Source: Lepidodermella squamata
Taxonomy: Eukaryota; Gastrotricha
Assembly (NCBI GenBank): GCA_047495785.1
Contig: JBLDXI010000031.1
Span: 434,001-498,000 of the forward strand
Reading direction: 5' to 3'
Length of the DNA: 64,000 nucleotides
Position 1 is the stretch's first letter. Each line of letters begins with the position of its first letter. Positions 1-11,797 of the stretch are shown piece after piece. The translations under genes and the position numbers were made by a program. The notes beneath the pieces were generated by a model. It made no database searches. It saw nothing but the letters and a program-made list of their open reading frames with translations, and was not told the DNA's origin.

Positions 1-276
1 CTGGAACTATCAATTTGCGCTTTCGTCTTGATCGTTCCGATATTCAATGTTGCTGCACTTTTTATGACTAAGGTATTTGATTTTGTATTCCTATTCGAAG
101 CGGTTTTCTAAACGTGAGATTTTCAGGCATTCCGGCGGAAGCATAGTAGCGTATTGAGCCGAAGCGATGTGCAGCCTATGCCCCCTCATTCGGTATTCGA
201 TGCATTCAAGGCGAATCCACTTTTCACAGATTTTTTAGTTCAAGACAGCGGGTTTCGCATTGGAATTAAAGCTTGA
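1..276 (+). CDS. 3' end of a GABA-B-like receptor gene (partial)
   Basis: Two coding pieces, 1-72 and 127-276, are joined by a 54-bp GT-AG intron (73-126, acceptor tttcag) and end at TGA 274-276. The first piece encodes the last transmembrane segment (LELSICAFVLIVPIF). The second is a basic cytoplasmic tail beginning AFRRKHSSVLS. Both match, exon for exon, the last two exons of the receptor at 8807-11797 (LELSICAFVLIAP, then VFQRKHRVLS). The rest of the gene lies outside the window. The identity is inferred from the paralogue, and the gene is probably a class C GPCR of the same cluster. Confidence 0.8.
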
Positions 277-832
277 GCGAGTTGATTGCTGTAAATTCGA
301 AATCTCAATGTCTGACGAATCTTGACAGTTATATACAACTCCCTAAGAATTTTTTCAAATACTTGAATTACTGGAACGGTTTCGACGATGAACTGGAGCG
401 GAAATAAAATTAGCTTAGAATGGCAGACCTACATCTTAATAAACAATGAGTCTGAAGCTGGAGCACAGTTCGTACCGCACAATATGCTTTGCTTTATCTT
501 AATTTGCATCGGAAAATCTAAAATAGGTGCTTGTCGGTGTACGTCAGCTACTCTCAATTAGCTTCCCAAATAACTTTTTTCAGCATATAATTGTGTTTTG
601 AAGTATCAAGGCATGGTACGCAGACGATGGTCCCCGCAAACGATTTGCCCCCTGCTAATCATCACGTTTTTGACATTCAGTCGACGAAATTCAAAGCGAA
701 ATGAGTTAATATTGGACTGCAGTTGTCGAGTTTAGTACATACTGTCAGTATTGCTGAATTGAACGAATCACGCTGGAACTCGTTGTTATTATCAAATTTG
801 TTGCAGAATTTTAACGTTTCACAAGCTGAACA
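277..832. other. Intergenic, probable receptor promoter
   Basis: I see no gene here. A block at about 651-670 (CCTGCTAATCATCACGTTTT) recurs with two mismatches at 31592-31611, upstream of the receptor at 31800. This suggests conserved upstream sequence between the two closest paralogues. Its function is not known. Confidence 0.4.
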
Positions 833-3800
833 ATGAGAGTAAACAATTGGGTGCTCTTGCAAATTGGTTTTAGTTTTGCCATGGCGAAGATTCCATTTCG
901 AAGCCAGATGCCAAAAATTATCACTTCATCGGCATATGCGAACGAAACGCTTAGAAACACGACAAATACTCGAAAAATTATCAAACTGATGTCAACAATC
1001 AATTACGCAAGTCCACTATTCGCCCTTGGCACAATGTGCACCGAATCGATGCGAATGGCTCTTGACAACATGCGGCAACTCCCGAACTTCCTCGAAGATT
1101 ATGAAATCGTCATTGAACCCTACGAAGATTACGTAAGGTGGTACCAAGACATTTTTATCAAATTTAGTTACCTTCCGTGTTTTCAGTGTGCGCGACAATT
1201 CACAGTTTCGGCATACGTCTCATTTCTTCAAAGGGCTGTTCTACCAGGCAGTATCGCTTTCCCCCTGACTTTAGCCTCCTTTTGTCCAGGAAACAGTCAC
1301 GCTGGTATGATATCGGTACATCACAACGTTCTCCAAGTAAGAACACGCTATTCATATATTTCCATTTATGATTTAGACATTTCTGTTAGCTTACCGAGGT
1401 CAGCGCGGCTCCGGAAACCTACAACAACAGGCAGTTGTATCGAAACTTGTACCTCATGATGCCATCTCCAAGCGCTGCCATAGAATCAGTGGCCTGGTTC
1501 TGTTTGAAAATGGGCTGGACGCGGCTTTTCATGTTCTCGGAGAACGTCGATTACGCCATCGAGCACGAATCCAGGATCATCGCTGAATTCGATCGGTTCA
1601 ACGTTACCTACTCATTTCAATCAGTCAAAATACCTTTCCAAGAGGGTTTACCGCCCGATTCCGAGGCACTAGAGAGAGGAATTGGGGAACTAGCGGCTTT
1701 GAAGCCTAGGATCATGTTGTTTGAAATGACAATCTTCTCTCGAGTCGCATGTTGGCTGCATCGATATGAAATTTACGGTCCTAACTACGTCATCTTGATC
1801 ACGAGTGGCGGGCTCTTTGAAGAAAATGATTTTCTGAGATTTATGCCTTGGTGTACCCCACAGATGTTACGTGACGTTCTCCGAACCATCATTAGTTTCA
1901 GCTACTCAAATGTTATGAATAGTATGTCTGATGGCGGATCGTCTTATAAAGACTACACTGGCACGTCTGGCAAGGAATTCGAAGAAAATCTTAAACTAAT
2001 TGTCGAAAGTCCTGAGAAGCAGCCTGTTTGGTTCTTTTGGAGGTCATTTTGCTACGACAACGTCATAGCAGCCGGCTACGTCCTCAATGCGACTGAGACT
2101 GTTTTGAAATCGCGTAATCAGTCGCTTATTGACTGGACGATGCCGTCGCAAAGGTTTCAAAATAACGGGGGCGAGATTGTCGAAATTATGAAATCAATTC
2201 TCGACAAAATGCAACTTCGCACGTTCCTGGGCGAGGTGACATTCGATCACAGAATGAGGTTCGCCTACTCACAGATCCAGGAAAGTGACACTGAAAAAAG
2301 TTATTCCAATCAACAGCTGCCGAGACTTGTTGCTATTCCTGTGGCTATTTACAACGTTGATGAGAACAACGCGAAATCTATTGAATTTGGACCACACAAT
2401 TTCATCTGGAAAACATGGAATGGAAAGGCGCCTGAAGATCGATTAAAAGTTGTACAGATTCAAAAACCGGTTTTAGGCCTAGCATCATACGGAGCACTGA
2501 CAGGCATCGGATGCATAGAATGTTTGCTTCTAATCGGTCTTCTTATTGGAACTATAAGGTCTCTAGTATCTGAAGGGCGTAGAACTCGTGAAGCTAAGTG
2601 TTGTAGTTTGTCCATGATTTTCTCCGATTTGCTGCTTTTATGCAACGTCCTCTGCCAGCCTCAGGATCCGAATGAATCGACCTTAACTTCAACCTGCATG
2701 CTTTCTTATGCATTTCTCACGCTCGGTCTGTCAGGAATTTTCTTCAGTTTTATGGCGAATTTCGAAGTGGTTGCAAAATCTGTCAAAGTTGTCGCGAGTA
2801 GAGGAAGACTTCAGTCTTCTACAGCTAAAGAATTACAAACTCGAGGGAGCAGTGTTTATTTCAGAGAGTCTTCGGCAAATGAAGCGAGGATATCGGTGAT
2901 ACCTGTTAGCCAAGTTTCTAGCTTCAAGCGGAGGTTTTTCGCATTAGGATTCGGACAAACTGGGCTGTATTCCATGCTACTTCTAGCTTGGTTCATTGCT
3001 AGCCCATTTGAAATTGTAACGCGCACAGTGGACTATGTAGAAGATGCCAGGAACCCTGCCCTGGCTTATCTCTACTTAACCCTTTCATGGCGGAATTATT
3101 TATCAGCGGGAGAAAAAATATTTGACGGCGGTTCTAGGGGTTTTAGAGGACCCTGATCACGATTTTGAAACCCGTTTAACTCTATCTATCACCGTTAATG
3201 CTGTACAAAAACTGGCCGAAATCGTCCTATCCGCCCAGCTGATTTCAGCAGATTTTTCGAACACGCTAACTTCTGTGTCAGTGATTCCAGCTTTGGAATT
3301 TTAGATTATAAATTACTCCCATGAATGTCCCCAAGATTCTCCCTCACTTAAATCGCCAAAAACATTCAGTTTAAAAAAGATTCAGAGGCTCAGCATTCAG
3401 ATCTGAATTCAGCTTTTCCAGTTTTTGCTCGCGGCAGTTTTTGCAGCACAAAAACCACGCACTCCGCCTGTATGAGTCGAGGCGGATAGGACGATTTCGG
3501 CCGGTTTGATTAAATCTCAATAGCGTCGTCATTTTTGATTTCCAACTCGAAAAAATTTACAAAGAGGTCAATGAGACTATGGCGGACACGGTGGTATTTT
3601 TGTTGGATCAAAAAATGATCAGAAACCTATGAGATTTCAAGTTGAAAAAAATCGAAATTTCAATCTCAGGTTGACTATTTTCAAATTGCTTTTATGTCCT
3701 GACCATGCAAGATAACCGCGCCCTGGTCTTAAAACCTTGTAGCCAACATCGAAAAGCAATATTCCTGAAAAGGGCGATCAAAAATTCATCGAATTCAATT

Positions 3801-4287
3801 TTCTGTGAATTTTCAAAGTCGAAATTCCGAAATCGTCCTTCCCGCCGTGAAAGGGTTAAGGAAAGAATGCTCTATCCCAGGGAATCAAGTTACCTATGGC
3901 ATTGTCGGAGTTTTAGCCGCCATACCTTCAGCATTCATCCTGAGGTCTTGCCAGCTCATTCTAGGACTTGATCGAGTAAGTTTTTAAAGTTACGCTAAAC
4001 CTTGATTAATTTCGCCCTTTGATTAGACGAAGAGCTCTCGAAGCAAGTTGATGTCAAATTGTTTCTACGGCAGTGTCATACTGATTGGATGTGCCTGTCT
4101 GGTATGTGGCGCCATCTTTAGCAACGATCAAGGTCATCTTCGAATTTCGCTGTCCGCTTTCGTTCTGATTCTGCCGCTTATCAACTCAGCGCCGTTATTG
4201 CAAGAGTTCATGGGCGGGAAGAAAAAAACTACTGAGTTACGTGAATCCGTTACGGCGTCGCGGCGCAGGACAATTTCGTCGCGCTGA
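833..4287 (+). CDS. GABA-B-like class C GPCR, interrupted by a MITE
   Basis: Exons: 833-1132, 1187-1336, 1390-3075 plus 3856-3975 (one exon split by an insertion), 4027-4287. All junctions are phase 0. The protein has a signal peptide (MRVNNWVLLQIGFSFAMA), then an ANF/periplasmic-type ligand-binding head to about residue 510 with GABA-B hallmarks (LAALKPRIML, SRVACWLHRYEIYGPNYVILI, FCYDNVIAAGYVLNAT). Seven transmembrane segments and a short basic tail follow. Without the insertion it would be about 838 residues, and its nearest relative is the gene at 31800. The 3076-3859 insertion falls in the second extracellular loop, just before the conserved KEC cysteine, and brings in-frame stops (reading runs to a stop at 3154-3156). 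Downstream exons remain open, so the hit is recent, or the element is removed from the RNA. The natural ligand is unknown. Confidence 0.85.
3076..3859. mobile_element. piggyBac-type non-autonomous element (TTAA target)
   Basis: A 776-bp insertion (3080-3855) lies between two TTAA copies (3076-3079 and 3856-3859). Its ends are inverted repeats: CCCTTTCATGGCGG on the left, and CCCTTTCACGGCGG on the right read in reverse complement. The sequence CCGAAATCGTCCTATCCGCC occurs internally at about 3216-3235 and again inverted at 3481-3500, and a variant sits next to the right terminus. There is no transposase. Removing the element with one TTAA restores the reading frame of the host exon exactly as in the paralogue at 31800. 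TTAA duplication and CCC-starting ends are typical of piggyBac elements. The terminal sequence differs from the 4.6-kb piggyBac element at 54.4 kb, so that element is probably not its parent. Confidence 0.9.
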
Positions 4288-4805
4288 GTTTGAAAGGAGC
4301 CGCAATTATATATTATCATGACGAATCATGTTAGGAGTAAGGATCTATTTTAGAGATGCTTACGAAGATCATCCATCAACGTCCATACTTTAAAGATTGA
4401 AAGAAAGACCTGTAAAGCGAGTATACGACTTCGATGATTTTAAAGTTTTTGGACTATTTTTTACCGACTCGCCAAGTAAATAACATATCACGCGAAATCA
4501 TACGATCTCATCGCGTAAAATTATTGACCTCTTTCCAGCGTAGAATCTATGAAAGATTTCGCTCTTGATATAAGAAATGTTTCAATGAGGAAACCGGGCA
4601 AAATGTGGAAGCAGCGGCTATAGCATCAAGTGTCGTTAAGTGCGGAAACTTATCGATCGATAGGTACAAATGAACAATGAACCATTCGAATTTCTTGAGT
4701 TGGCACTGACATGAATATCAAATTTAACACCCATCTGGTGACTAAATCTATTTGTAATTTTTCATAGCATAGAAACCTTACATGTCGCATGTCGCATTGG
4801 ATGAG
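4288..4805. other. Intergenic
   Basis: No open reading frame with coding character and no repeat that I recognise. It separates two receptor genes on the same strand. Confidence 0.4.
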
Positions 4806-5163
4806 CTTGTTGGAAATATATTGGTTCATAGACGTTAGCCGCCTCCAAGTTTCCGACTGCTTTATATGTCTAATGTTTAGCAAAGCAACTTTGTCGAATT
4901 TGCACTCCGTTTAACTTTAGAGTCTGCTTTGATAATAATGTCAATAAGGATTATTACAGCTCTCAGCTTCATTTCAGTCATTGCTTGTTGGAAATATATT
5001 GGTTCATAGATGTTAGCCGCCTCCAAGTTTCCGACTGCTTTATATGTCTAATGTTTAGCAAAGCAACTTTGTCGAATTTGCACTCCGTTTAACTTTAGAG
5101 TCTGCTTTGATAATAATGTCAATAAGGATTATTACAGCTCTCAGCTTCATTTCAGTCATTGCT
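4806..5163. repeat. 178-bp tandem duplication over the receptor start
   Basis: The stretch beginning cttgttggaaatatattgg at 4806 is repeated at 4984 with almost no change, up to attgct at 4980-4985 and 5158-5163 (period 178 bp). The unit covers presumed 5' leader sequence, the ATG and the first 16 codons (signal peptide) of the receptor at 5116. The upstream copy therefore carries its own ATG at 4938. It encodes the same 16 residues, runs on as CWKYIGS and stops. Confidence 0.9.
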
Positions 5164-7449
5164 GGGGAATCAATTAAAAGAAAGGAACTTGTTGTATTAT
5201 CGCTACATCCATTCGCGGGTTACGAGCCTCTAACCTTCCAACACTGCCGCTCTGTCCAGCAAATGGTGGTTGACGATGTGAATAAACGCAGCGACATTCT
5301 ACCCGAATACAAGTTGACATTTGACTTCCGAAATGAAGGTGCGGCTGGAATGCTGGCTGTCCGAAGTACTTTTGATTTCATTCGCCAGCCAGTTGATTCG
5401 TCTAGAATTCTGTCTCCGATTACAACCGGCCCGCTTCAAAGCGTTGGTTGCAAAGCTTCGGGGACAATCCTACACCACCTTGACCTCATTGGAATCGGAT
5501 CGTCTTGCACTGCTCCTGGGTTGATAGATAACAGATCGAAATATCCTAATTTGTATCGGATCCGTGGCCCAGCTCAAGCTTGCATGACGAGCCGATTAGC
5601 TTTCTTGAAGCGAAAAGCTAGCCACGTGAAGAAAATGGCTATAATAATGCATTTATCAGCAAATTCTTACAGCATCGAGACCGGGAGTTTTTTGTTCAAA
5701 GCTGCGACTTATAAAGGCTTTGACATCACATTGTTCGAGGCCAGCCCTGATTTCAATGACGATTTCATGCTTCACTTGAAGGAGCTCGATATCAGAATTT
5801 TCAACATGGAGACGAGTGAAGGAATAGTAGCCCTGAATTTTCTCTGTATGACCTACAAACACGGAATAACAGGGCCGAAGTATCGATTCATTCTCCAAAT
5901 GGCATCGCAGTTCGTTCCGCCAGTTCTGCCCCCAATGCTGTGGTCGAAGTGCACTAGGGCATTCATAATCGAACAGTTGAAGTCCACAATCTACGTCGGG
6001 GCTCCGACTGAAATCTGGCTACCACCCCCAGCTAGCAGTGTTGACTCTCTCGGAAGGACCCTAGAGCAATTCAACGCTGAACTTGATGCTTTTACAAACA
6101 AATCGAGACCTCCTGGGGATTTCAGTTTTCGACATCTCTGTTACGATTCCGCCCTTCACACTATAGTTCGGCTGAATGTAACGAATCAGCTGTTGCAGTC
6201 GCAAAACCTGACCTTCGAAGATTACCGCACGAACCCTGGCTACGTGGTAAAGATTGCCGAGCAAAGCTTTGCTGCAGAAGTTCGCGACTTGAGGTTTGGG
6301 CTCCTTAAATACTCAAAACGCATGGAGTGGGATGAAGAGCCTCAATTGCTCGGGACTTGGTCTGAAGCGAAGCAATCTGTCGATGTTCGATACAGAATGG
6401 TTTGCTATGAAAACTGCGCTGATGAAATGAACGCTGTCTTCAAAATGGATGAGCTCAATCCTTTGCCAAGTTTCCCAGCTGATGGCGCTGTTAGAGCCGT
6501 TACCTTCATCGAATTCCCTGAATCTGGCTTCATATCCATCGTCGTTTTGAGTTCGATGGGAATTCTTGCAACGTTGGGAATGTGCTGTCTCAGGATAAAG
6601 AGATCATCAGTGATAAAAAACCCAGTTTTTCTCGGTCTGATTCTCATCTTCGGATCTAGCATTCCTTTCGCAGCCACAAAGTCTCTAACCAACGCTTTAG
6701 GCTGTTACTTTAGGATCATTCTTATTGTCTTGGGTGTTAGTATAACTAATTCATCTCTCGGACTTAGTTTAATGCTTCGAGTTACTCGGGCCCGAATTAG
6801 GAGAACTGAAACAGGTCTAGCTCTGCAGCGAAATTATAGCGCCGCATTTTCAATGGGCAGAAGCGTTGGCACTGCTGAACATTTACAAAGAGTTGATTCA
6901 TCCTCGAATGTCTCACTTAGTCGCAGGAAAAATCATTCTAGCACTAATCGTGAGGTCGCAGTCGAAATTCACGAAGCAAATCTCACCTCAAAAGTGACGA
7001 TCTTCACACTTCTCAATATCATTGGAATAGTTGCGTGGCTGCTAGGCGATCAACCGACTGTTACAGAGGTTATACTTTCCTCAAAGTATCACGAAGATTC
7101 TGATGCTTGGATTGATACGAAATCGTTAACATGCCAGCTCAGTCGTCAAAATAGCTTGGGGTCCATCATTCAGGCTGTTTTGATCGTCCTGAATGCTATT
7201 CCGCTAATAGGTGGTTGTTTATGCGCACTAAAACTGCGAGGGAAGTCTGTCTCATTTGAGATTCAGAGGACGAAGGTTGCGAATGCTGTGTCTTTAACGC
7301 TCTTCATGGCTGGTATTGCTGTTTCGGCCATGGTCGCTAATCAACCTGTAGCGTTGCAGGGGTTGATTAGTGGTATTTTAATAATTTATCCAGCAGCTAT
7401 ATTTTTGATATTGGCTCTTAAAAAACCAAACGATACCCCCTTGTCTTGA
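5116..7449 (+). CDS. Intronless GABA-B-like class C GPCR
   Basis: A single uninterrupted frame of 777 codons from ATG 5116, followed by an AATAAA near 7493. The protein has a signal peptide (MSIRIITALSFISVIA) and an extracellular binding head to about residue 465 with a GABA-B-like core (PITTGPLQSVGCKASGTILH, FRHLCYDSALHTIVRLN). Seven transmembrane segments begin at VVLSSMGILATLGM, close to the GABA-B first helix. A long Ser/Arg-rich second intracellular loop separates helices 3 and 4. It is much diverged from its neighbours, and the lack of introns, when neighbours have four to eight exons, suggests origin through an RNA copy or wholesale intron loss. The start at 5116 is preferred to the duplicated ATG at 4938, which leads to a stop after 23 codons. 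Ligand unknown. Confidence 0.85.
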   Translation: MSIRIITALSFISVIAGESIKRKELVVLSLHPFAGYEPLTFQHCRSVQQMVVDDVNKRSDILPEYKLTFDFRNEGAAGMLAVRSTFDFIRQPVDSSRILSPITTGPLQSVGCKASGTILHHLDLIGIGSSCTAPGLIDNRSKYPNLYRIRGPAQACMTSRLAFLKRKASHVKKMAIIMHLSANSYSIETGSFLFKAATYKGFDITLFEASPDFNDDFMLHLKELDIRIFNMETSEGIVALNFLCMTYKHGITGPKYRFILQMASQFVPPVLPPMLWSKCTRAFIIEQLKSTIYVGAPTEIWLPPPASSVDSLGRTLEQFNAELDAFTNKSRPPGDFSFRHLCYDSALHTIVRLNVTNQLLQSQNLTFEDYRTNPGYVVKIAEQSFAAEVRDLRFGLLKYSKRMEWDEEPQLLGTWSEAKQSVDVRYRMVCYENCADEMNAVFKMDELNPLPSFPADGAVRAVTFIEFPESGFISIVVLSSMGILATLGMCCLRIKRSSVIKNPVFLGLILIFGSSIPFAATKSLTNALGCYFRIILIVLGVSITNSSLGLSLMLRVTRARIRRTETGLALQRNYSAAFSMGRSVGTAEHLQRVDSSSNVSLSRRKNHSSTNREVAVEIHEANLTSKVTIFTLLNIIGIVAWLLGDQPTVTEVILSSKYHEDSDAWIDTKSLTCQLSRQNSLGSIIQAVLIVLNAIPLIGGCLCALKLRGKSVSFEIQRTKVANAVSLTLFMAGIAVSAMVANQPVALQGLISGILIIYPAAIFLILALKKPNDTPLS

Positions 7450-8806
7450 ATTTTGAACAATGAGTCATTCCGTTCAACAACTCAATAGCATCAATAAAAA
7501 TATTTAATATGACGCCGAAGGTTCGTTACTATGCCGTTTGCTGCTGTAAGTATGAGTTATCCAATAAGATTGGGACTAGGGTAGCGAGAATTATCATGAC
7601 AGGATAGTAAGACCTACATTTGATTCGACCATATGGAAAGGCGCCCTGAAACACGTCGCCTAATTTGAACATCTGCAGCACACGTGCGCAGCACAATTAT
7701 GAAACCCGCGCGCGTTTCACAGGTGCGCAGCTCAAATGTTTGCTTTGTAACCGCAATAACACGTGTGCAGCCGAACGCATATTTTTTAGTAGCCCTAATT
7801 AAAAAATTTGAAGCACGATTATTCAATATTCAGTATTCATCATTCATCCACCTAAGATTCCTTTTTTCTAAGATTTGTATTTATAGGCTTAGGACTGGAA
7901 GTAATTGGAAATAGCCTTTTCATAACAAATTTTCTTGACGTTCATTCAGCTCCCTGAGTTCACGTCGCGGACGAACTCGCCCTTCAGTATTTTTTCTGTT
8001 CACCATACTGTCACTTACGGCTTGGCAGACTTTATTTCTCCTTACTTCTTACATACCACTCGTTGTACTGCCAGACCTTTTCTGAAGTGCGAGTTCTTCC
8101 GCGACGTGAACGACATACATAGTTTAATCTTTTCTGCCCGGTCACAATCGTAAAGGCTCGGTGTTTATATTGCGACATTGAAATGAAGGAGTCATTTGAA
8201 GAGCCAATAACGATTAACTGAGCTAATTCTCGACATGTCGACTGCTTTTTGATCTTATAGCGGCCGGTATCATAAAAAATAGCAGAAGTCCCCATATTAT
8301 CCATATCGGACACATATTAGTAAAGCGTAGTACCAAAAATCGGATGTGTACTTTTGACTGTCTTTCGGACAAAAAATGCGGTTCAAATTTTAAAGGCGTT
8401 CTCAGTCCCTTCGATCATCCGAGACTCATTCCGTCCCTTATGCGTTATGCGAGATTCGCCAGCTTCTGAAATACCTAAGTGTTTATACATACACCGAACA
8501 GTCTAGAATCTTCTATGCCTAGCACTATATAGCTTTTGTCAGACAGCGAGATTAGAAATTTCGTGTCGCTGGCAGATGAGATTCTTTACGGAAATGAATC
8601 TATCATAGATGAAATTGAAGACTCAAGTTTGCTGTCTGCCTCTACAAGGCTAATGTTTCTATGCCAATTCACAGTCGCACTTGAAACAACGGAAAATGCG
8701 TTGTACCAGCTCGAAAAAAGCGTAACGCAGTTAGAGAGTAGGCGATAGCACATAAAAAGCTTCGAGAATTCTCGAGAAAACAATATAATAATATTGACAT
8801 CGCGAA
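7450..8806. other. Intergenic
   Basis: No supported gene. Around 7672-7780 there is a GC-rich patch with repeated gtgcgcag/acgtg words and a short palindrome (aaacccgcgcgcgttt). A 70-codon open stretch at 8536-8748 lacks an ATG and resembles nothing I know. The last part is presumably the promoter of the receptor at 8807. Confidence 0.4.
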
Positions 8807-11797
8807 ATGTTTGCAATAGTAACTATAACACTAATAGCTATTGGTCTTCAAATCGAAGCGAAAGTTCCATTCAGAAGTTCGCTACCTAAGCTTATCTCAG
8901 CTTCAACCTCAAATGCATCCGTTCAGTCGGACGAAAGGAAAATGATCAAATTATCGGCTGCGATTCCATACCTGGGCCCACTGATTTCGCTAGGAGCGAC
9001 TTGCACGGAATCTATGAAAATAGGACTGGACAACATGCGAGCTCTTCCCAACTTCCTAACAGATTATGAAATCGTTATCGAGCCATATGAAGATTACGTA
9101 AGCCTTTTCTTTAACTTGATTGGTTTATCGAACTTAAATGCTGAATCTAGTGCGCTCGGCAAATAACTATAGCAGGTTATATGGGATTCCTGGAAAGATC
9201 GAAAACACCGAATAGCAGCTATTTCCCATTATCTCTTGCGTCATTCTGCCCCGGGAACAGCCATACTGGCTTGATTTCACTCCATCAGAACGTGCTACAG
9301 GTAAATCCGGATCATTTTCCAAATTCGCTCACTATATCTTCTAATCTGAAGTTAACAGAAGTGAGTGCTGCTCCTGAAGTCTACAACGACCGAAAAGCTT
9401 ATAGAAACCTCTATTTGATGATGCCATCGCCAAGCGCGGCTGTTGAATCAGTCGCTTGGTTTTGCATGAAAATGGGCTGGAATCGACTATTTATGTTCTC
9501 GGAAAATGTTGACTATGCTAATGAAGTAAGTTCCCCCAAATACAAATTCTGTCAGATTGATAATTTGATGATCCATTAAGTCGATTCAAAGTACTTATAG
9601 ATGGAACTTCAACTTCCCCTCTGAATTTCTAAATCTCCTTACAGAATCACGTAGTTCAAAATATTGTATTCAAATGTTTTGCAGCACAATGCCCGAATAA
9701 TGTCCGAATTCGATCGTCTGAACATTTCCTATTCGTATCAAACGGTCAAAATGCCATACATGGGTGGCCTACCTCCAGATTCCGAATCTTTGGAGCGTTA
9801 TGTTGGCGAACTAGCGGCTCTGAACCCTCGCATTATCCTCGTCGAGTTGGTCATTCTATCACGAGCAGCCTGCTGGTTCCACAGGTACGGCCTTTACGGG
9901 CCTAACTACGTCATTATCATCACAAACGGCGGTTTATTCGACGAAAATGACTTTCTGCGCTTTCAACCTTGGTGCACATCCCAGATGTTGCGAGAATTTC
10001 TTCAAAGCGTCATTAGTTTTGGTTACTCTAACGTGATAAACAGTGCTTTAGATGGAGGGGCGAGTTACCAGGATTTCACGGGGATGTCTGGCAAAGAGTA
10101 TGACGAGGCTCTGAAAAACGCAGTCGAAGGTGCAGATAGGCAGCCTGTTTGGTGGTTCTGGCGTTCATTTTGCTACGACAACATCCTGGCGGCTGGTTAC
10201 TTACTCAACGCAACGGAAGCTAAGCTGAAAAATCGTAATTAAAAAAAACAATCCCATATCCTGCTAATTGATCCTTTTAGAAAGTGAGACCTTAAGTGAT
10301 TGGTTAATGGACGGAGCTAAGTTTCAAACGAATGGAAAAGACTTAATACAAACTATGAGATCCATTCTCGACCACTCTTCTATACGAACGATGCTAGGCG
10401 AGGTGACATTCGATAAGCGCATGAAGTTTGCCTACTCGCAGATGCAGTTGAAGACGGAAGAAGGCGTGGCGAAGCTCAGTCCAATTCCTGTTGCTATTTA
10501 TGAAGTTGACGCTAACGAACGGAAGTCGATGAAATTAGGCCCGGGAAAGTTCGTTTGGCGAACTTGGAATCGCCTAGCTCCTAAAGACAGTTTAGTTTTG
10601 GTCGACATCCAAACGCCTCGATTTTCATTAGCAACCTACGCAACCATACTCCGTAAGGGATTCGGACATTTCTATTTTTGTTTAACATTCAATTTCTCGC
10701 TTAGTTTTCAGCGTGTCTGAAGTAGTCCTGATAATTGGGTTGATATGCCTCCAGATTTATCGAAATGGATTTCCGGTCATGGAAGATCTTTTTTCCACCT
10801 TTTTAATCTTTTCAAGTGACATCATTCTTCAAGGGTTTGTTCTCAGTCAGCGATACAACGGCAAAGCTTCGGAGCTGCTTCCATCCTGCAAAGCATCATT
10901 TACTATGTTAATTTTCGGTTTAGTCTCACTATTTTTCGGCTATTGCGGGAAGTTTGAGGTTTGGTACCTGGAGCGGAAATCGATGATTTCGAAAAGTACG
11001 AGTTCCGGGCATGTTTCGCAAAATCATCTGGTCCACAACGATACTTTCATCAATGCTGTTACCCTTAAAGTCCCAAAAGTTTACAAAGTCAAGCCAGTAA
11101 CTAGTTTTGAAAAGCGAAAACTGGTGAAATTACGCAGCTTGCTTGTGATCCTTATCAAAATATGCGTGGCTACGCTGGTAGCTGTGGTAGTCTGGTTGGA
11201 ACAAAGCCCGATTTCGATTTTGCGAGCGTATGATAAAGACGAATCTTACTCAAAACATGCTGCGATCACCTATCAGTACCACAGCCTGAATTGTTCGATC
11301 AACGAGAATTGGGCTGTTTACCTGTTGGCAGGGACGATCTTCACAATTTTAACAGCTCTCATTGCTCGATCGGTCTATCTAGTTTTCAGACTTCAAAATG
11401 TAAGTTGAAAATGATTCCGTTGACATATACTTATTTTCATTGTTTTAGATAAAGCTCCATCCTCAAATTAGGGCTGTAAAGATTTTATCAAACGCATTTT
11501 TTGCGACAACCACACTCATGGCAGCAATTTTGCTTGTTTCCGCGGCAATTTTCCGAAGTGAGGACGCGCAGCTGGAACTATCAATTTGTGCTTTCGTCTT
11601 GATCGCCCCGATTATCAGCGTTGCAGCCCTATTCATGACTGAGGTATTGTATTTTGTAAATCACATTCAATGCTATTTTAAGGTTAATATTTCAGGTTTT
11701 CCAACGGAAGCATCGCGTATTGAGCCGTTGCAACACGCAGCATATGCAACTTCGTTCGGCGTTCCATTCTGCAAACCCACAATTCACAGATTTTTGA
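8807..11797 (+). CDS. GABA-B-like class C GPCR, eight exons
   Basis: Exons: 8807-9097, 9151-9300, 9352-9525, 9685-10234, 10281-10652, 10705-11399, 11449-11643, 11696-11797, giving 842 residues. The signal peptide is MFAIVTITLIAIGLQIEA. The ligand-binding head keeps the cluster's motifs (CPGNSHTGLISLHQNVLQ, YRNLYLMMPSPSAAVES, ELAALNPRIILVE, FCYDNILAAGYLLNAT). Seven transmembrane helices follow from about residue 520. It has four introns that the receptors at 833, 31800 and 41696 lack (after YANE, within LKNQSE, inside helix 1, and before the tail). The exon 5/6 junction uses acceptor cttag at 10704; the nearby tttcag at 10711 would break the frame. Its last two exons closely match the partial gene at 1-276, so those two form one subgroup. 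Confidence 0.85.

Noticed and set aside
7672-7780. GC-rich patch with acgtg and gcgcag words
   Set aside because: The palindrome is short and no copies or flanking duplications were found, so I do not call it an element.
8536-8748. 70-codon open stretch upstream of the receptor at 8807
   Set aside because: It begins with TTG, not ATG, has no signal peptide, no splice partner and no relative in the window.
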